DNA of 64,000 nucleotides from Lumbricus rubellus (lineage: Eukaryota; Annelida; Clitellata; Crassiclitellata; Lumbricidae). The notes under the pieces were generated by a model. It did not search any database. It saw only the letters and a list, made by a program, of their open reading frames with translations, and had not been told where the DNA came from. The translations under genes were made by a program, and so were the position numbers. How positions within the stretch are numbered: position 1 is the first letter of the stretch; the number at the start of each line of letters is the position of its first letter. The stretch spans positions 30,934,226 through 30,998,225 of the forward strand of contig OX243825.1 in NCBI GenBank assembly GCA_945859605.1, in the 5' to 3' direction. Positions 11,376 through 22,028 of this stretch are shown here, piece by piece.

Positions 11376-11545
11376 ATGCAGTGTTGTTGTCAAGACCTCA
11401 AACCTCAAGACCAAGACCAAGACTTTGAACCTCAAGACCAAGACCAAGACTTTGGCCTTCAAGACCGAGACCAAGACCAAGACTTTTGGACTCAAGACCA
11501 AGACAAGACCAAGACTTTTGGTCTCAAGACCAAGACAAGACCTTG
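11376..11545 (+). repeat. CAAGAC hexanucleotide-type repeats, hAT subterminal block
   Basis: Begins CAGTGTTGTTGTCAAGACCT and continues as degenerate CAAGACCAAGACTTTG units to about 11545. The same repeat type is found at 26670-26870 beside an hAT transposase remnant, where the outer end reads, in reverse complement, CAGACTTGTTGTCC. I infer subterminal repeats of an hAT family. Both strands give long low-complexity open frames here which are not genes. Nothing recognisable lies between 11546 and 11654. Confidence 0.5.
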
Positions 11546-11654
11546 CGAAAATGCAGGTTCTGCTATCTTAATGAAAACGTATTTTATTCAAACAAAGCAA
11601 CTCTATAACCAAACTGCAGAGAATTCCGAGTTCAGTTCGTGCCTACAAAACTCC

Positions 11655-12062
11655 TTAACCCATTAGTGCCTAGCGTCCCCAAAACGGGGACACCTCTTTG
11701 GGAAAAGATAGTTTTAATATCAAGCAATACTCAGAGTTGCCAACCATTGGGTCTGACAGTGTACTAAATTATCTTTAAAATAAGATATAATATGGCAGAT
11801 TTTGTTTTGTTTTTGCATATGCCAGATAGATTTTTATTTCGATTTTCCAAAATTTTAATTTTTTTAAAAGTTATCATTATAAAATTATATTTTTGGGTAA
11901 AAACCTGCTGCAATCGAAAATGTGCATATATACCCATATTATTGGTGCTATTATCTACCTGTATAAATTTTTTAGCATTGATTCATCTTTGGTTAATATT
12001 TTTATTATGCTCGTAAATACCGTCCCCGTTTCGGGGACGCTAGGCACAAGTGCCCCCGTCAA
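11655..12062. mobile_element. piggyBac-type MITE (408 bp)
   Basis: Starts at a TTAA (11655) followed by CCCATTAGTGCCTAGC and the near-palindrome GTCCCCAAAACGGGGAC. The other end carries GTCCCCGTTTCGGGGAC, GCTAGGCAC and ends near GTCAA (12059-12062). The interior is AT-rich, with a hydrophobic open frame that is probably accidental. A shorter relative in opposite orientation lies at 26077-26254. The end pattern matches the two transposase-bearing piggyBac elements in this window. Confidence 0.7.
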
Positions 12063-12300
12063 CTTTCTAAACAACAATATGTGACTTTCACTGCGTTTTC
12101 AACTATAGTAATAATATGCATATGTGTTTCCTCAGCACGCCAAGGACAACCCTGCCTGCAAGCTATCATCGGTCTCATATAGGACCCATATTCCCACGTG
12201 GGACCCGTGTGAAACCCATATGGAGTCTGTCTAATACCCATGCAAATGCTGGAAGGGAAGATCTCTAACTGTAAGTAACAGTGTTGCAAGCCAGGGTCTA
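12063..12300. other. Unassigned spacer
   Basis: I see no gene or repeat signature. A few short direct words of the type GGACCCATA/GAAACCCATA occur around 12180-12235. Confidence 0.3.
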
Positions 12301-12466
12301 GGTCCTCTAGGACTTTACTCCCCGGCCCATTACCCAACTGCCAATACCCCTGCCATTACCCCTCCGTAGGACATTATCCCCTGCCATTACCCCCCGTCTG
12401 TTTACATTTAGGTCCAGTGTATGCATGTATGCATGTATGAATGTAAATATGTATGTAAGTAGTATG

Positions 12467-12497
<31 letters not shown>

Positions 12498-12793
12498 GAA
12501 TGTATAAAGTGTGTATGTAGGTCTGTATGTATGTCAGCATGTATGTATGTGGGTATGCAGTAGGTATGTATGTAAGTATGTATATATGCATGTGTGTATA
12601 ATGCATGTATGTATGTGCGTATATACGCACTTACATACGTATTTACGTACGTATGTTTATGCTTACATTCATGTATGTATGTATGCTTGTATGCATGTAT
12701 GTACATGTATGTATGTATGTAGTATGTATGTATGTACTTGCACATGTGCATATGTATTCATTTATGTATGCCTACATAATACATACATCATAC
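12301..12793. repeat. Left half of a foldback element with an ATGT microsatellite
   Basis: Bases 12301-12415 (ATTACC-rich, ending GTTTACATTTAGGTCCAGTG) are the reverse complement of 20821-20945. Inward of this are degenerate ATGT repeats (12420-12770), mirrored by ACAT repeats on the other side (20621-20822). Together the two halves form one inverted element split by the LTR retrotransposon. Long open frames here on both strands are microsatellite artefacts. Confidence 0.7.
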
Positions 12794-14439
12794 TGTTAGA
12801 GTTTTGGCCCAGCTGTTGCAGCTGGAGCGCTTGGCTAGATGACGTAACGCTGCTGCCCGCTGTTTACCTCTAGGCTTAAACTGTTTTGGCCTGCTAGCGT
12901 AAACTGTTGTTGCTCCGCCCCTTAGGCTTAAACTGTTTTGGGCTGCTAGGCGTAAACTGTTGTTGCTCCGCCCCTTAGGCTTAAACTATTTTGGCCTGCT
13001 AGCGTAAACTGTTGTTGCTCCGCCCCTTAGGCTTAAACTGTTTTGGGCTGCTAGGCGTAAACTATATTGGCTCCGCCCACTAGGCTTAAACTATATTGGC
13101 CTGTTAGGCTTAAACTATTTCGGCCTGTTAGGCCAAAACTATTTCGGCCTATGCTGTTGCGTATATAAGAAAGGTCGTGTCGCTGTCGCAACACAGACGA
13201 ATGGCCTGGTGAAGAACGCCGTAAAACGCGTAGTAGCTGGCTGATGATCTGACTTGACAAGCGGTAAAACGTTTGTTGAGTGACACTGTTGTGGAGAGAG
13301 GTAAAATCCTGAATCTGTGCCTCGAGCTCGAACCTTCGGCCTCTTCAGGTGCTCCTCCACGTGACTGGGGTTACAGTTTCTGACTACCGTAACCTAGCTG
13401 ACGGACGAAGCTGCTCCTACGACGACGATCCACGGCTGGTGCGGCAGGGACCGATACCTCGGTCTGCCCTGCCCTTCGACGACGATCCACGGCCGGTGCT
13501 GCAGGGACCGATACCTCGGTCTGCCCTGCCCTTCGACGACGATCCACGGCCGGTGTTGCAGGGACCGATACCTCGGTCTGCCCTGCCCTTCGACGACGAT
13601 CCACGGCCGGTGCCGCAGGGACCGATACGACGGTCTGCCCTGCCCTTCGACGACGATCCACGGCTGGTGCTGCAGGGACCGGGACGACGGTCTTTCCTGC
13701 CTTCGACGACGGTCTGCAGTTGGTGCTGCAGGGACGGATACGAGGTCCGTCCTGCCTTCGACGACGATCCACGGCTGGGACGGATACGAGGTCCGTCCTG
13801 CCTTCGACGACGATCCACGGCTGGTGCTGCAGGGACCGATACCACGGTCTGCCCTGCCCTTCGACGACGATCCACGGCTGGTGCTGCAGGGACCGATACC
13901 ACGGTCTGTCCTGCCCTTCGACGACGATCCACGGCCGGTGCCGCAGGGACCGATACGACGGTCTGCCCTGCCCTTCGACGACGATCTGCAGTTGGTGCTG
14001 CAGGGACGGATACGAGGTCCGTCCTGCCTTCGACGACGATCCACGGCTGGTGGTGAAGGGACCGGGACGACGGTCTTTCCTGCCTTCGACGACGGTCTGC
14101 AGTTGGTGCTGCAGGGACGGATACGAGGTCCGTCCTGCCTTCGACGACGATCCACGGCTGGTGCTGCAGGGACCGATACCACGGTCTGCCCTGCCTTCGA
14201 CGACGATCCACGGCTGGTGCTGCAGGGACCGATACCACGGTCTGCCCTGCCCTTCGACGACGATCCTACGGCTGGTGCTGCAGGGGCCACTGTTGCTTCT
14301 GAACTAGTACGCTCAAGCCTAGTCGGCTAATCTTCAACCTACAATTGAAGTCGATCCCGCGGACAATTCTACGACACCCGAACGACTGGGGCTGGTTCTC
14401 GCATCCTGGTGAACTTTCGCCCAGCCCTAGTCCGTAACA
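12794..14439 (+). repeat. 5' LTR (1646 bp)
   Basis: TG...CA boundaries. U3 contains four to five tandem units of about 52-54 bp (12872-13140) with GGCTTAAACT, GCGTAAACTGTTGTTG and CCGCCCC words, plausibly enhancer or promoter repeats. A TATA box lies at 13162. From about 13416 to 14290 there is a 57-bp minisatellite (TTCGACGACGATCCACGG...), about 15 units, downstream of the TATA box and so within the transcribed part. Long open frames on both strands across it follow from the period being a multiple of three. Confidence 0.9.
13162..13168 (+). promoter_or_regulatory. TATA box of the 5' LTR
   Basis: TATATAA preceded by GC-containing tandem repeats. It is the only clear TATA-type word in the LTR and would place the transcription start near 13190. 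The same box is at 19343-19349 in the 3' LTR. Confidence 0.6.
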
Positions 14440-14442
14440 AAC

Positions 14443-14460
14443 TGGTACCATCGAGTGGGG
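14443..14460 (+). other. Primer binding site candidate
   Basis: TGGTACCATCGAGTGGGG starts three bases after the 5' LTR. It begins with TGG, as expected for pairing with a tRNA 3' CCA end. I could not assign the tRNA. Confidence 0.5.
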
Positions 14461-14496
14461 TGTTTGAAAAGAACGACAACTCGTGAAACTGCAACA

Positions 14497-17361
14497 ATGT
14501 GGAATTCCGTGTTCGATGACATGGACGGAAATGCTGCTGGCTTCCCAACGACCTCTTCACCCGCCGCCGGACGAAGAAAGGACCTCCTGGTCGACTACGA
14601 GGTCGAGTCCAGCCGATTTCGGGAGAAAATCGACTTCGACGACCTACCGAAGAAAGATCGCAAGAACTTCCTGGTTCCGGAAATGGACGTCGGCAAATTG
14701 GAATCGGAAGTCATGGAAAAGGTCAGTCGCTTGGCCAGCGAGAAGAAGAATCCCATGAAGCCCGGAAAATTCGATGGGACTGGATCTCTCGAATCGTTCC
14801 TGGCGCAATTCGACATGTGCGCAAGGCACAACCGATGGACTGCAGCCGATAAAGTCGACTTCCTCCGTTGCTCCTTGGACAAGGCGGCAACGCAGCTGCT
14901 GTGGGACTTTGGAGCCAGCACCGAAGTCACGTATGAACAGCTCGTCGAGAGACTACGCCAGCGGTATGGGTCGGAGGGTCAGGCTGAGACCTTCCGAGCG
15001 CAGCTCTACTATCGTCGGCAGAGAACGGACGAAACGCTCGGCGATTTGCTGCACGACATCCGGAGACTCGTCGTCCTCGCCTACCCTGTTCCGTCCAACG
15101 AAACGACGGAGATTCTCGCGAAAGATGCCTTCCTGGAAGCAATCCGCGACCGGGAGCTGTCTCTCAAGGTGAGGGAACGCGAACCGAAGACCATCGACGA
15201 GGCGTATCGAACGGCTCTACGCCTGTCCGCGTATCGACAGACGTCGGACTTAGAGGACCGACAACGGCCAGCCAACCGAGTGAGAGGGACGCAAGATGGT
15301 GACGCCGGTGGACAGTTCCAGTCTCAATTGGACGGCTTCTTCGCTTCGCAACGTAAGTGGCAACAAGAGATGGAAGGAAGGATCTGCCGACAGCTGGACG
15401 AACTCCGAGGCTTGCATCGGACGAGCTTCGACGTCGAACGGACGGTTCCATCTACCGTCCGTACTCATCCCCCGCCGCCGCAAGGGAACGCCTCAGGTGG
15501 TCCCGGACGCGGGATAACCTGCTTCAACTGTGGACAGGTGGGCCACGTGGCTCGCCGATGTCGCCAGCGCCAGCAGTTCTCCAACCGCCGTGACGACACA
15601 CGCACATCGGATCCGCCTATGTCGGTACAGGACGGAAACACCGTCACGAACCACACAACGAGAATCAGAGCTTCGGGTGTGACGAACAACGCGATCTACA
15701 TCCGCGGAACGATCAACGGACAGCAAAGAAATTGCCTAGTGGACACTGGGTCGGAGGTAAGCCTTGTTCCCTCTGCTGATGTTGATGGTTTGACGCTCCA
15801 GCCCAGCGGTCGCATTCTTTTGGCTGCTAACGGAACGCAGATTAGAGTTTTGGGCCAGATTGATGTTCCAATAGGGATTTCTAGAGGATTTTCCATTGGC
15901 ACTAGTTTTCTTGTCTCTGACCAGATTGGTGAACCAATGCTTGGCATGGATTGGCTGAGGCAGCATCGTTGTCGCTTGGGCTTTGGACAGGGTGCACTGT
16001 TTATTGGTCGACGCCGCATTCCTTTGGTTAAGGGCAATGGCTCGCTTTGGTGTCGCAGGATAATGGTTGCCGAGGAGACTACTGTTCTTCCTCGCTCGCA
16101 ATGTGATATCCCTTGTAAAACCCAGTATCGCGATTTCACCACCTCCGCTCAGGCATGGATGACGGAATCCAAGGAGATCCAGCCCGGTGTGCATGTAGCC
16201 CGAGTTGTGTTGAATGATGATGCTGATGTTGCTTGCATTCGTGTGGTGAATTTAAATGAACAACCTGCCCTGTTGACTGTTGAACAAATGTTGGGTGACT
16301 TAGACCCCGTAAAGGTCGGAGTAAGAGATGACAACGAGAGACAGACGGTTGCTACTGACGACGACCCTTTGATCAGAAATCTGGTGGACGATATCTCTGA
16401 GGATGTCCCAGCGGATGTGATAGAAACTTTGCGTAGACAACCGCTTCTATATCAGGCTGCTATTGATGCGCAACTGGACCAATTGTTGGCAACTGGTGTT
16501 GTGGAGCCTGCTGTTGGCGAATGTTCTGCAAATTTGTTGGTCGCCGAGGCGACAAAGAAGTCTTTGCAGTTTTGTATTGAAGACGACCAATTGATTAGGT
16601 CTCATCTGACGCGGAAGGATTCTAATCCCTTTTCCGGATTTGTTGCCTGTCTTTGGGTTTTCTCTTACGCTGTGTGTTTCTGCACAATTGATTTGTATTG
16701 CGGATATGTTCAGGATTGGATGTGTTGTTGTCATGCGAACGAGACCGGTCTGTCTACACGTGTGTTGATTCTGTATTGTGGATGTCTCCTGGGAACGATT
16801 GGTCTTGTTCCTGTCAACAGTATCGGTTTCGCTATCTGTGTTTGGTTTTGGAACTGTGGATTTGTGACCTTTGACCCCGGAGGCTTTCGATCGAATTCTA
16901 ATACACTGGTTTGGGAGAGACTCGTCCATCTGTCCTGTGTAGCTGATCTGCTAGAGAGTTTTGTGAGGTCGACGAAGGCTAAGCCCTTCGTATCGCACGT
17001 CGACAAACTCCGCCACTGCTTCGGGCGGACGAAAGGACAGTGGAGCGAAACAGGAGCAGCGACGACAAATGGACCTCCCGCTGAAGCAGCGAGCGATGCC
17101 ACAGCGTCTTCGAGCCGTCGGCCGCGACACCGCTGGAGGGGAAAGCCGACCAAGAAAGAATATTCGGAGGACCGACAGGGCACGTTCAACGACGACGCTA
17201 CGACCGAGCGGCCGAGGATCCGGACTTCCGCACCGAGAGGAGAAGGAATGCGCGAAAAAGAACCGTCGGAAGGAGATTCCGACGATGGAGATTTGGACGG
17301 AGCGGCGGCACCTTCAGGCCGACCTCGACGCAACGTCGGCCGTCCAGTCCGGTTCCAGTAA
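14497..17361 (+). CDS. Gag-protease with pol remnant, single reading frame
   Basis: 954 residues from the ATG at 14497 to the TAA at 17359-17361. In order: a Gypsy-type gag capsid-like region (about 14750-15260, KPGKFDGTGSLESFL onward), a CCHC zinc knuckle (CFNCGQVGHVARRC, about 15520), an aspartic protease (LVDTGSEVSLVPS at about 15737, later LGMDWL), the start of a reverse transcriptase (about 16470-16600), an odd stretch rich in C, W, F and G (about 16600-16950), then an integrase C-terminal-like segment (HVDKLRHCFG) and a charged tail (16980-17361). I find no YxDD catalytic motif, no RNase H and no integrase core. The frame is nevertheless uninterrupted for almost 2.9 kb. It is probably translated, giving particles or protease, but cannot complete replication alone. 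Confidence 0.85.
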   Translation: MWNSVFDDMDGNAAGFPTTSSPAAGRRKDLLVDYEVESSRFREKIDFDDLPKKDRKNFLVPEMDVGKLESEVMEKVSRLASEKKNPMKPGKFDGTGSLESFLAQFDMCARHNRWTAADKVDFLRCSLDKAATQLLWDFGASTEVTYEQLVERLRQRYGSEGQAETFRAQLYYRRQRTDETLGDLLHDIRRLVVLAYPVPSNETTEILAKDAFLEAIRDRELSLKVREREPKTIDEAYRTALRLSAYRQTSDLEDRQRPANRVRGTQDGDAGGQFQSQLDGFFASQRKWQQEMEGRICRQLDELRGLHRTSFDVERTVPSTVRTHPPPPQGNASGGPGRGITCFNCGQVGHVARRCRQRQQFSNRRDDTRTSDPPMSVQDGNTVTNHTTRIRASGVTNNAIYIRGTINGQQRNCLVDTGSEVSLVPSADVDGLTLQPSGRILLAANGTQIRVLGQIDVPIGISRGFSIGTSFLVSDQIGEPMLGMDWLRQHRCRLGFGQGALFIGRRRIPLVKGNGSLWCRRIMVAEETTVLPRSQCDIPCKTQYRDFTTSAQAWMTESKEIQPGVHVARVVLNDDADVACIRVVNLNEQPALLTVEQMLGDLDPVKVGVRDDNERQTVATDDDPLIRNLVDDISEDVPADVIETLRRQPLLYQAAIDAQLDQLLATGVVEPAVGECSANLLVAEATKKSLQFCIEDDQLIRSHLTRKDSNPFSGFVACLWVFSYAVCFCTIDLYCGYVQDWMCCCHANETGLSTRVLILYCGCLLGTIGLVPVNSIGFAICVWFWNCGFVTFDPGGFRSNSNTLVWERLVHLSCVADLLESFVRSTKAKPFVSHVDKLRHCFGRTKGQWSETGAATTNGPPAEAASDATASSSRRPRHRWRGKPTKKEYSEDRQGTFNDDATTERPRIRTSAPRGEGMREKEPSEGDSDDGDLDGAAAPSGRPRRNVGRPVRFQ

Positions 17362-18967
17362 ATGGCGCTCGGACCCGCGCGCGACGGCGTACAGGCTCCT
17401 TGTCTGTGTACGTTTCAACGTCGGCGCACTTGTCTCAACGGCGTTTGGTTCTTCGACGGCGCACGGGTCTTCATCTTCGTTGGCGCACTTGTCTCAACGG
17501 CGTTTGGTTCTTCGACGGCGCTCGGGTCTTCATCTTCGTCGGCGCTGCTTCCCCGTCTGTGCGCAAAGGCGCGCACAAGCTTCCTCGACGGCGCAGAGTT
17601 CCACGTCGGCGCACGTGTCTATGTGTGTACGGCAAGAATCCTCTTCGGCGTACAGGTTCCATGCCTGCGCGCGCATCCACGTCGGCGCACTTGTCTCAAC
17701 GGCGTTTGGTTCTTCGACGGCGCTCCTACGGCGGGCAAGTCCGCGGTTACAGGTTCCGCACGCTCATCCGCGGATGCATAAATTCTGAGGGTGTAGTCTC
17801 CCTAGTGCACGATGACAGCGACTTCGGTCGCTGCGGACATTCCGTGCGTAGGAAAAAGGGCTTTGATAACAAGTTTTGATAAAATGCAAATTCCTTTTGT
17901 TGTAGAATGGGATCAATTTTTGGTTAAAAGCAGTTCCTTTTATTGCCAAAAAGAAGGAAATTTCATTGAAGGGGCGAAATTCTATTAAGAGACAGAGAAG
18001 AATTATTTCTTGGTCGAAAGGAAGCAGTGTTTCTATTATGAAAATAAAGAAATTCCTTTAAACAGAATCACTTTTATTGTAAGGAGGAGTGAAGCATTAT
18101 TTTTATGAAAAAGAAGCACTTTTGGGTGCGAAGCAGTTTTTTTAGTGAAAAGATAAGCATTTTTCCTTTTTGTATACAAAGTACCATTTTTAGTGCGAGG
18201 CAGAAACGCCATTTTCTTTTTATACTGCAAAACATTTTTGTTTGTGAAACCGAAGCATTCTGTCTTTAGACTGAGATTGTGCTGTCTGACTGGGCGTAGG
18301 CCTATTCGTTTTTAATCTTTAATTAATCGTTTTATGTTAATCGTGGCTAGTCTTGCTAGCATTCTGTGTAAACGTAGGTCTAGTGTTTGTGTAAACGTAG
18401 GTCTAGTGTTTTGATTTGATGTAATGGACACTTGTGTATAAGGCTACCCCATATTGATATGTTTTGTCCAATGACTTGTGAACGGGTCTAAAACCCCGTG
18501 GCCCTTAGTTAAGACTTTTAGTGTTAATTTTATTAATATGTCAATGTTTAATGTTGTTGAAAAAAAAGGCCGGGGGTTGTGCACGAACGGCACTTCGTAC
18601 CCGAAGAAGAAAAAAAAAACTGAGAGGGGGAGTGCCCAACCAGGTACTCCGCACCCAATCAAAAAAAAAAAAAAAAAAAAAAGGCCGGGGGTTGTGCACG
18701 AACGGCACTTCGTACCCGAAGGAGAAAGAAAACAACGAGGGGGTTGTGCCCAGACAAGCACTCCGCACCCAAAGTCAAAAAAAAAAAAAAAAAAAAAGCT
18801 CCTTGTGGACCACTTTGTGGCACAATGACCGGGACCTAATTGTCCAGAGTTACGACCACACCCAACGGGGTACTTTTGGTTTTTCTGTTTTGATCACGCT
18901 GTTATATTATTCGCTCTGTTTTGCTTATATGTTACGTGGCTCCGAGGGGGCCTCGGAAATTCGGTCA
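17362..18967 (+). other. 3' non-coding region of the LTR element
   Basis: 17380-17780 is GC-rich with repeated CTTGTCTCAACGGCGTTTGG / TTCTTCGACGGCGC blocks, open in several frames but without recognisable protein. 17780-18560 turns AT-rich without features. 18568-18682 and 18683-18797 are two 115-bp tandem units (GGCCGGGGGTTGTGCACGAA...), each ending in an A tract of 22 or 21. The position between gag-pol and the polypurine tract marks this as untranslated region. Confidence 0.6.
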
Positions 18968-18974
18968 GGGGGGG
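18967..18974 (+). other. Polypurine tract
   Basis: AGGGGGGG (after GGTC) immediately precedes the 3' LTR at 18975, the expected place for the plus-strand primer of reverse transcription. Confidence 0.7.
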
Positions 18975-20620
18975 TGTTAGAGTTTTGGCCCAGCTGTTGC
19001 AGCTGGAGCGCTTGGCTAGATGACGTAACGCTGCTGCCCGCTGTTTACCTCTAGGCTTAAACTGTTTTGGCCTGCTAGCGTAAACTGTTGTTGCTCCGCC
19101 CCTTAGGCTTAAACTGTTTTGGGCTGCTAGGCGTAAACTGTTGTTGCTCCGCCCCTTAGGCTTAAACTATTTTGGCCTGCTAGCGTAAACTGTTGTTGCT
19201 CCGCCCCTTAGGCTTAAACTGTTTTGGGCTGCTAGGCGTAAACTATATTGGCTCCGCCCACTAGGCTTAAACTATATTGGCCTGTTAGGCTTAAACTATT
19301 TCGGCCTGTTAGGCCAAAACTATTTCGGCCTATGCTGTTGCGTATATAAGAAAGGTCGTGTCGCTGTCGCAACACAGACGAATGGCCTGGTGAAGAACGC
19401 CGTAAAACGCGTAGTAGCTGGCTGATGATCTGACTTGACAAGCGGTAAAACGTTTGTTGAGTGACACTGTTGTGGAGAGAGGTAAAATCCTGAATCTGTG
19501 CCTCGAGCTCGAACCTTCGGCCTCTTCAGGTGCTCCTCCACGTGACTGGGGTTACGGTTTCTGACTACCGTAACCTAGCTGACGGACGAAGCTGCTCCTA
19601 CGACGACGATCCACGGCTGGTGCGGCAGGGACCGATACCTCGGTCTGCCCTGCCCTTCGACGACGATCCACGGCCGGTGCTGCAGGGACCGATACCTCGG
19701 TCTGCCCTGCCCTTCGACGACGATCCACGGCCGGTGTTGCAGGGACCGATACCTCGGTCTGCCCTGCCCTTCGACGACGATCCACGGCCGGTGCCGCAGG
19801 GACCGATACGACGGTCTGCCCTGCCCTTCGACGACGATCCACGGCTGGTGCTGCAGGGACCGGGACGACGGTCTTTCCTGCCTTCGACGACGGTCTGCAG
19901 TTGGTGCTGCAGGGACGGATACGAGGTCCGTCCTGCCTTCGACGACGATCCACGGCTGGGACGGATACGAGGTCCGTCCTGCCTTCGATGACGATCCACG
20001 GCTGGTGCTGCAGGGACCGATACCACGGTCTGCCCTGCCCTTCGACGACGATCCACGGCTGGTGCTGCAGGGACCGATACCACGGTCTGTCCTGCCCTTC
20101 GACGACGATCCACGGCCGGTGCCGCAGGGACCGATACGACGGTCTGCCCTGCCCTTCGACGACGATCTGCAGTTGGTGCTGCAGGGACGGATACGAGGTC
20201 CGTCCTGCCTTCGACGACGATCCACGGCTGGTGGTGAAGGGACCGGGACGACGGTCTTTCCTGCCTTCGACGACGGTCTGCAGTTGGTGCTGCAGGGACG
20301 GATACGAGGTCCGTCCTGCCTTCGACGACGATCCACGGCTGGTGCTGCAGGGACCGATACCACGGTCTGCCCTGCCTTCGACGACGATCCACGGCTGGTG
20401 CTGCAGGGACCGATACCACGGTCTGCCCTGCCCTTCGACGACGATCCTACGGCTGGTGCTGCAGGGGCCACTGTTGCTTCTGAACTAGTACGCTCAAGCC
20501 TAGTCGGCTAATCTTCAACCTACAATTGAAGTCGATCCCGCGGACAATTCTACGACACCCGAACGACTGGGGCTGGTTCTCGCATCCTGGTGAACTTTCG
20601 CCCAGCCCTAGTCCGTAACA
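18975..20620 (+). repeat. 3' LTR (1646 bp)
   Basis: Same length and content as the 5' LTR, including the TATA box (19343), the U3 repeats and the 57-bp minisatellite. Two base differences from the 5' LTR were noticed by eye. It ends CCGTAACA at 20620 and is followed directly by the ACAT microsatellite. Confidence 0.9.
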
Positions 20621-20945
20621 ATACATACATAAATACATACATACACACGTACGTACGTACGTACGTACGTACATACATACATACATACATGCATGCCTAC
20701 ATGCATACATACATACATACATACATACATACATACATACATACATACATACATACATACATACATACATACATACATACATACATACATACATACATAC
20801 ATACATACATACATACATACATACACTGGACCTAAATGTAAACAGACGGGGTGTAATGGCAGAGGTAATGTCCTACGGGTGGTAATGGGTGGTAATGGTC
20901 AAGAGGTAATGGCAGGGAGTAATGGGCCGGGAGGTAATGTCCAAA
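20621..20945. repeat. Right half of the foldback element with an ACAT microsatellite
   Basis: 20621-20822 is nearly pure ACAT repeat. 20823-20945 (CACTGGACCTAAATGTAAAC onward, GGTAATG words) is the reverse complement of 12301-12415. It completes the element interrupted by the LTR retrotransposon. Confidence 0.7.
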
Positions 20946-21140
20946 TACCGTGTCGCAATGCAAGCTGGAGGGTTGCACGTTCGAACCCACCTCCAGTCGC
21001 CACGTAAGGACCTTGGCAAAGTCCTTCACTCGCAATTGCTCAGCGCTTCGGCGTGAAACTCCGATGCAGTGTCGGCACTGTAGTCAGGAGCGCCTCTGAG
21101 TAGAGAGCTTGAAGGGACGCCATACAAGCACGCAAACAAT
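20946..21140 (+). mobile_element. tRNA-derived SINE or related repeat
   Basis: Contains a Pol III B-box-like GTTCGAACCCACC near 20979, followed by CTTCACTCGCAATT, GGCGTGAAACTCCGAT and GAGCGCCTCTGAGTAG. The same order is found at 30085-30305, so both are copies of one family. The remainder up to 21350 is AT-rich without features. Confidence 0.6.
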
Positions 21141-22028
21141 AGGCCTACAAACATATAAGCAAATAAATTCTTCCAGTCTAGTAGAATACAGTGTTGCTGG
21201 GGTTGATGCTGTCTAAAAGCAAGGCAAAAACCCGATAAATTTCACAATTTTTCTTGATTTTTTTAAATTTTTCCTAAAAATTTATATCAAACAATGAGTT
21301 TTATTTGTGCAACTTGACTTATTTAGCTACAGGTAAGCTTATTTTCATGATTAACCTCCTGAGTCCCTGCGTCCAAGTACTTGGACATGGCTTCCCTTGT
21401 CCATATCTTCTGAAATATTATTGTTATAGCTTAAATCCAAGGTCCATGCACTTGTACATAGATTGTTTAAAAATACTAGCGCTAAAGGAAATCTAAATGC
21501 ACCATTCTAGGCTTCACAATGGCTGCAATGAACACCCGATTTTTTTACCGAAAACGACCAGGTAATAAATAATCGAATCTATTGGAAATAGTTAATTTTT
21601 TAAATGTTAAATCGCTAAATATTACTTCATATTTATTCGTGCATCGTTTGATGTCTTAAGTACAGCGTTTCACTTTAGTAAACATGAAAATAAACTTTGA
21701 TTTCTGGTGTGACCAAATTATTGGACAACGGTCATCCGTTATGTAATGTCGTAAGGTTCCGATAATTCGTCTACCTACACTTTGCATAGACATTCGTCTA
21801 CTGACATTTCGTCTACTATGCCGTATCGTGTACTATGTAGATATGCGATTAACCTCCTAATCTAAATTAAAAAGCCAACGAAATTTGTATAATTAGATGC
21901 CTATGAAGAGATATGTAAATATAAATAAATAAAACTCGAAATGGGATGACATTTATACAAAGCAACTACAACTCGACGCTGGAAATACGATGAAATTTAA
22001 CATAAACTCGCAGTGGTATTACAGATGA

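Larger units (their letters stand above)
12794..20620 (+). mobile_element. Ty3/Gypsy-type LTR retrotransposon, young, pol-deleted
   Basis: A 7827-bp element with two direct 1646-bp LTRs (12794-14439, 18975-20620), each starting TGTTAGAG and ending CCGTAACA. The only differences I noticed are at about 13376/19557 and 13809/19989. Internal parts are a PBS candidate, one long gag-protease-led reading frame, a repeat-rich 3' region and a G-rich polypurine tract. The reverse transcriptase core is not intact, and RNase H and most of the integrase are absent, so it probably needs proteins supplied in trans. Flanking ATAC on both sides may be the target duplication, but it lies in a microsatellite. 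It is inserted in the foldback element 12301-12793 / 20621-20945. Confidence 0.9.

Noticed and set aside
13394..14290. Long arginine/proline/serine-rich open frames on both strands of the LTR
   Set aside because: They arise because the 57-bp minisatellite period is a multiple of three. The same frames recur in the 3' LTR; no protein features.
15250..15726. Minus-strand and alternate-frame open frames across gag-protease
   Set aside because: Shadows of the GC-richer gag-protease frame on the plus strand.
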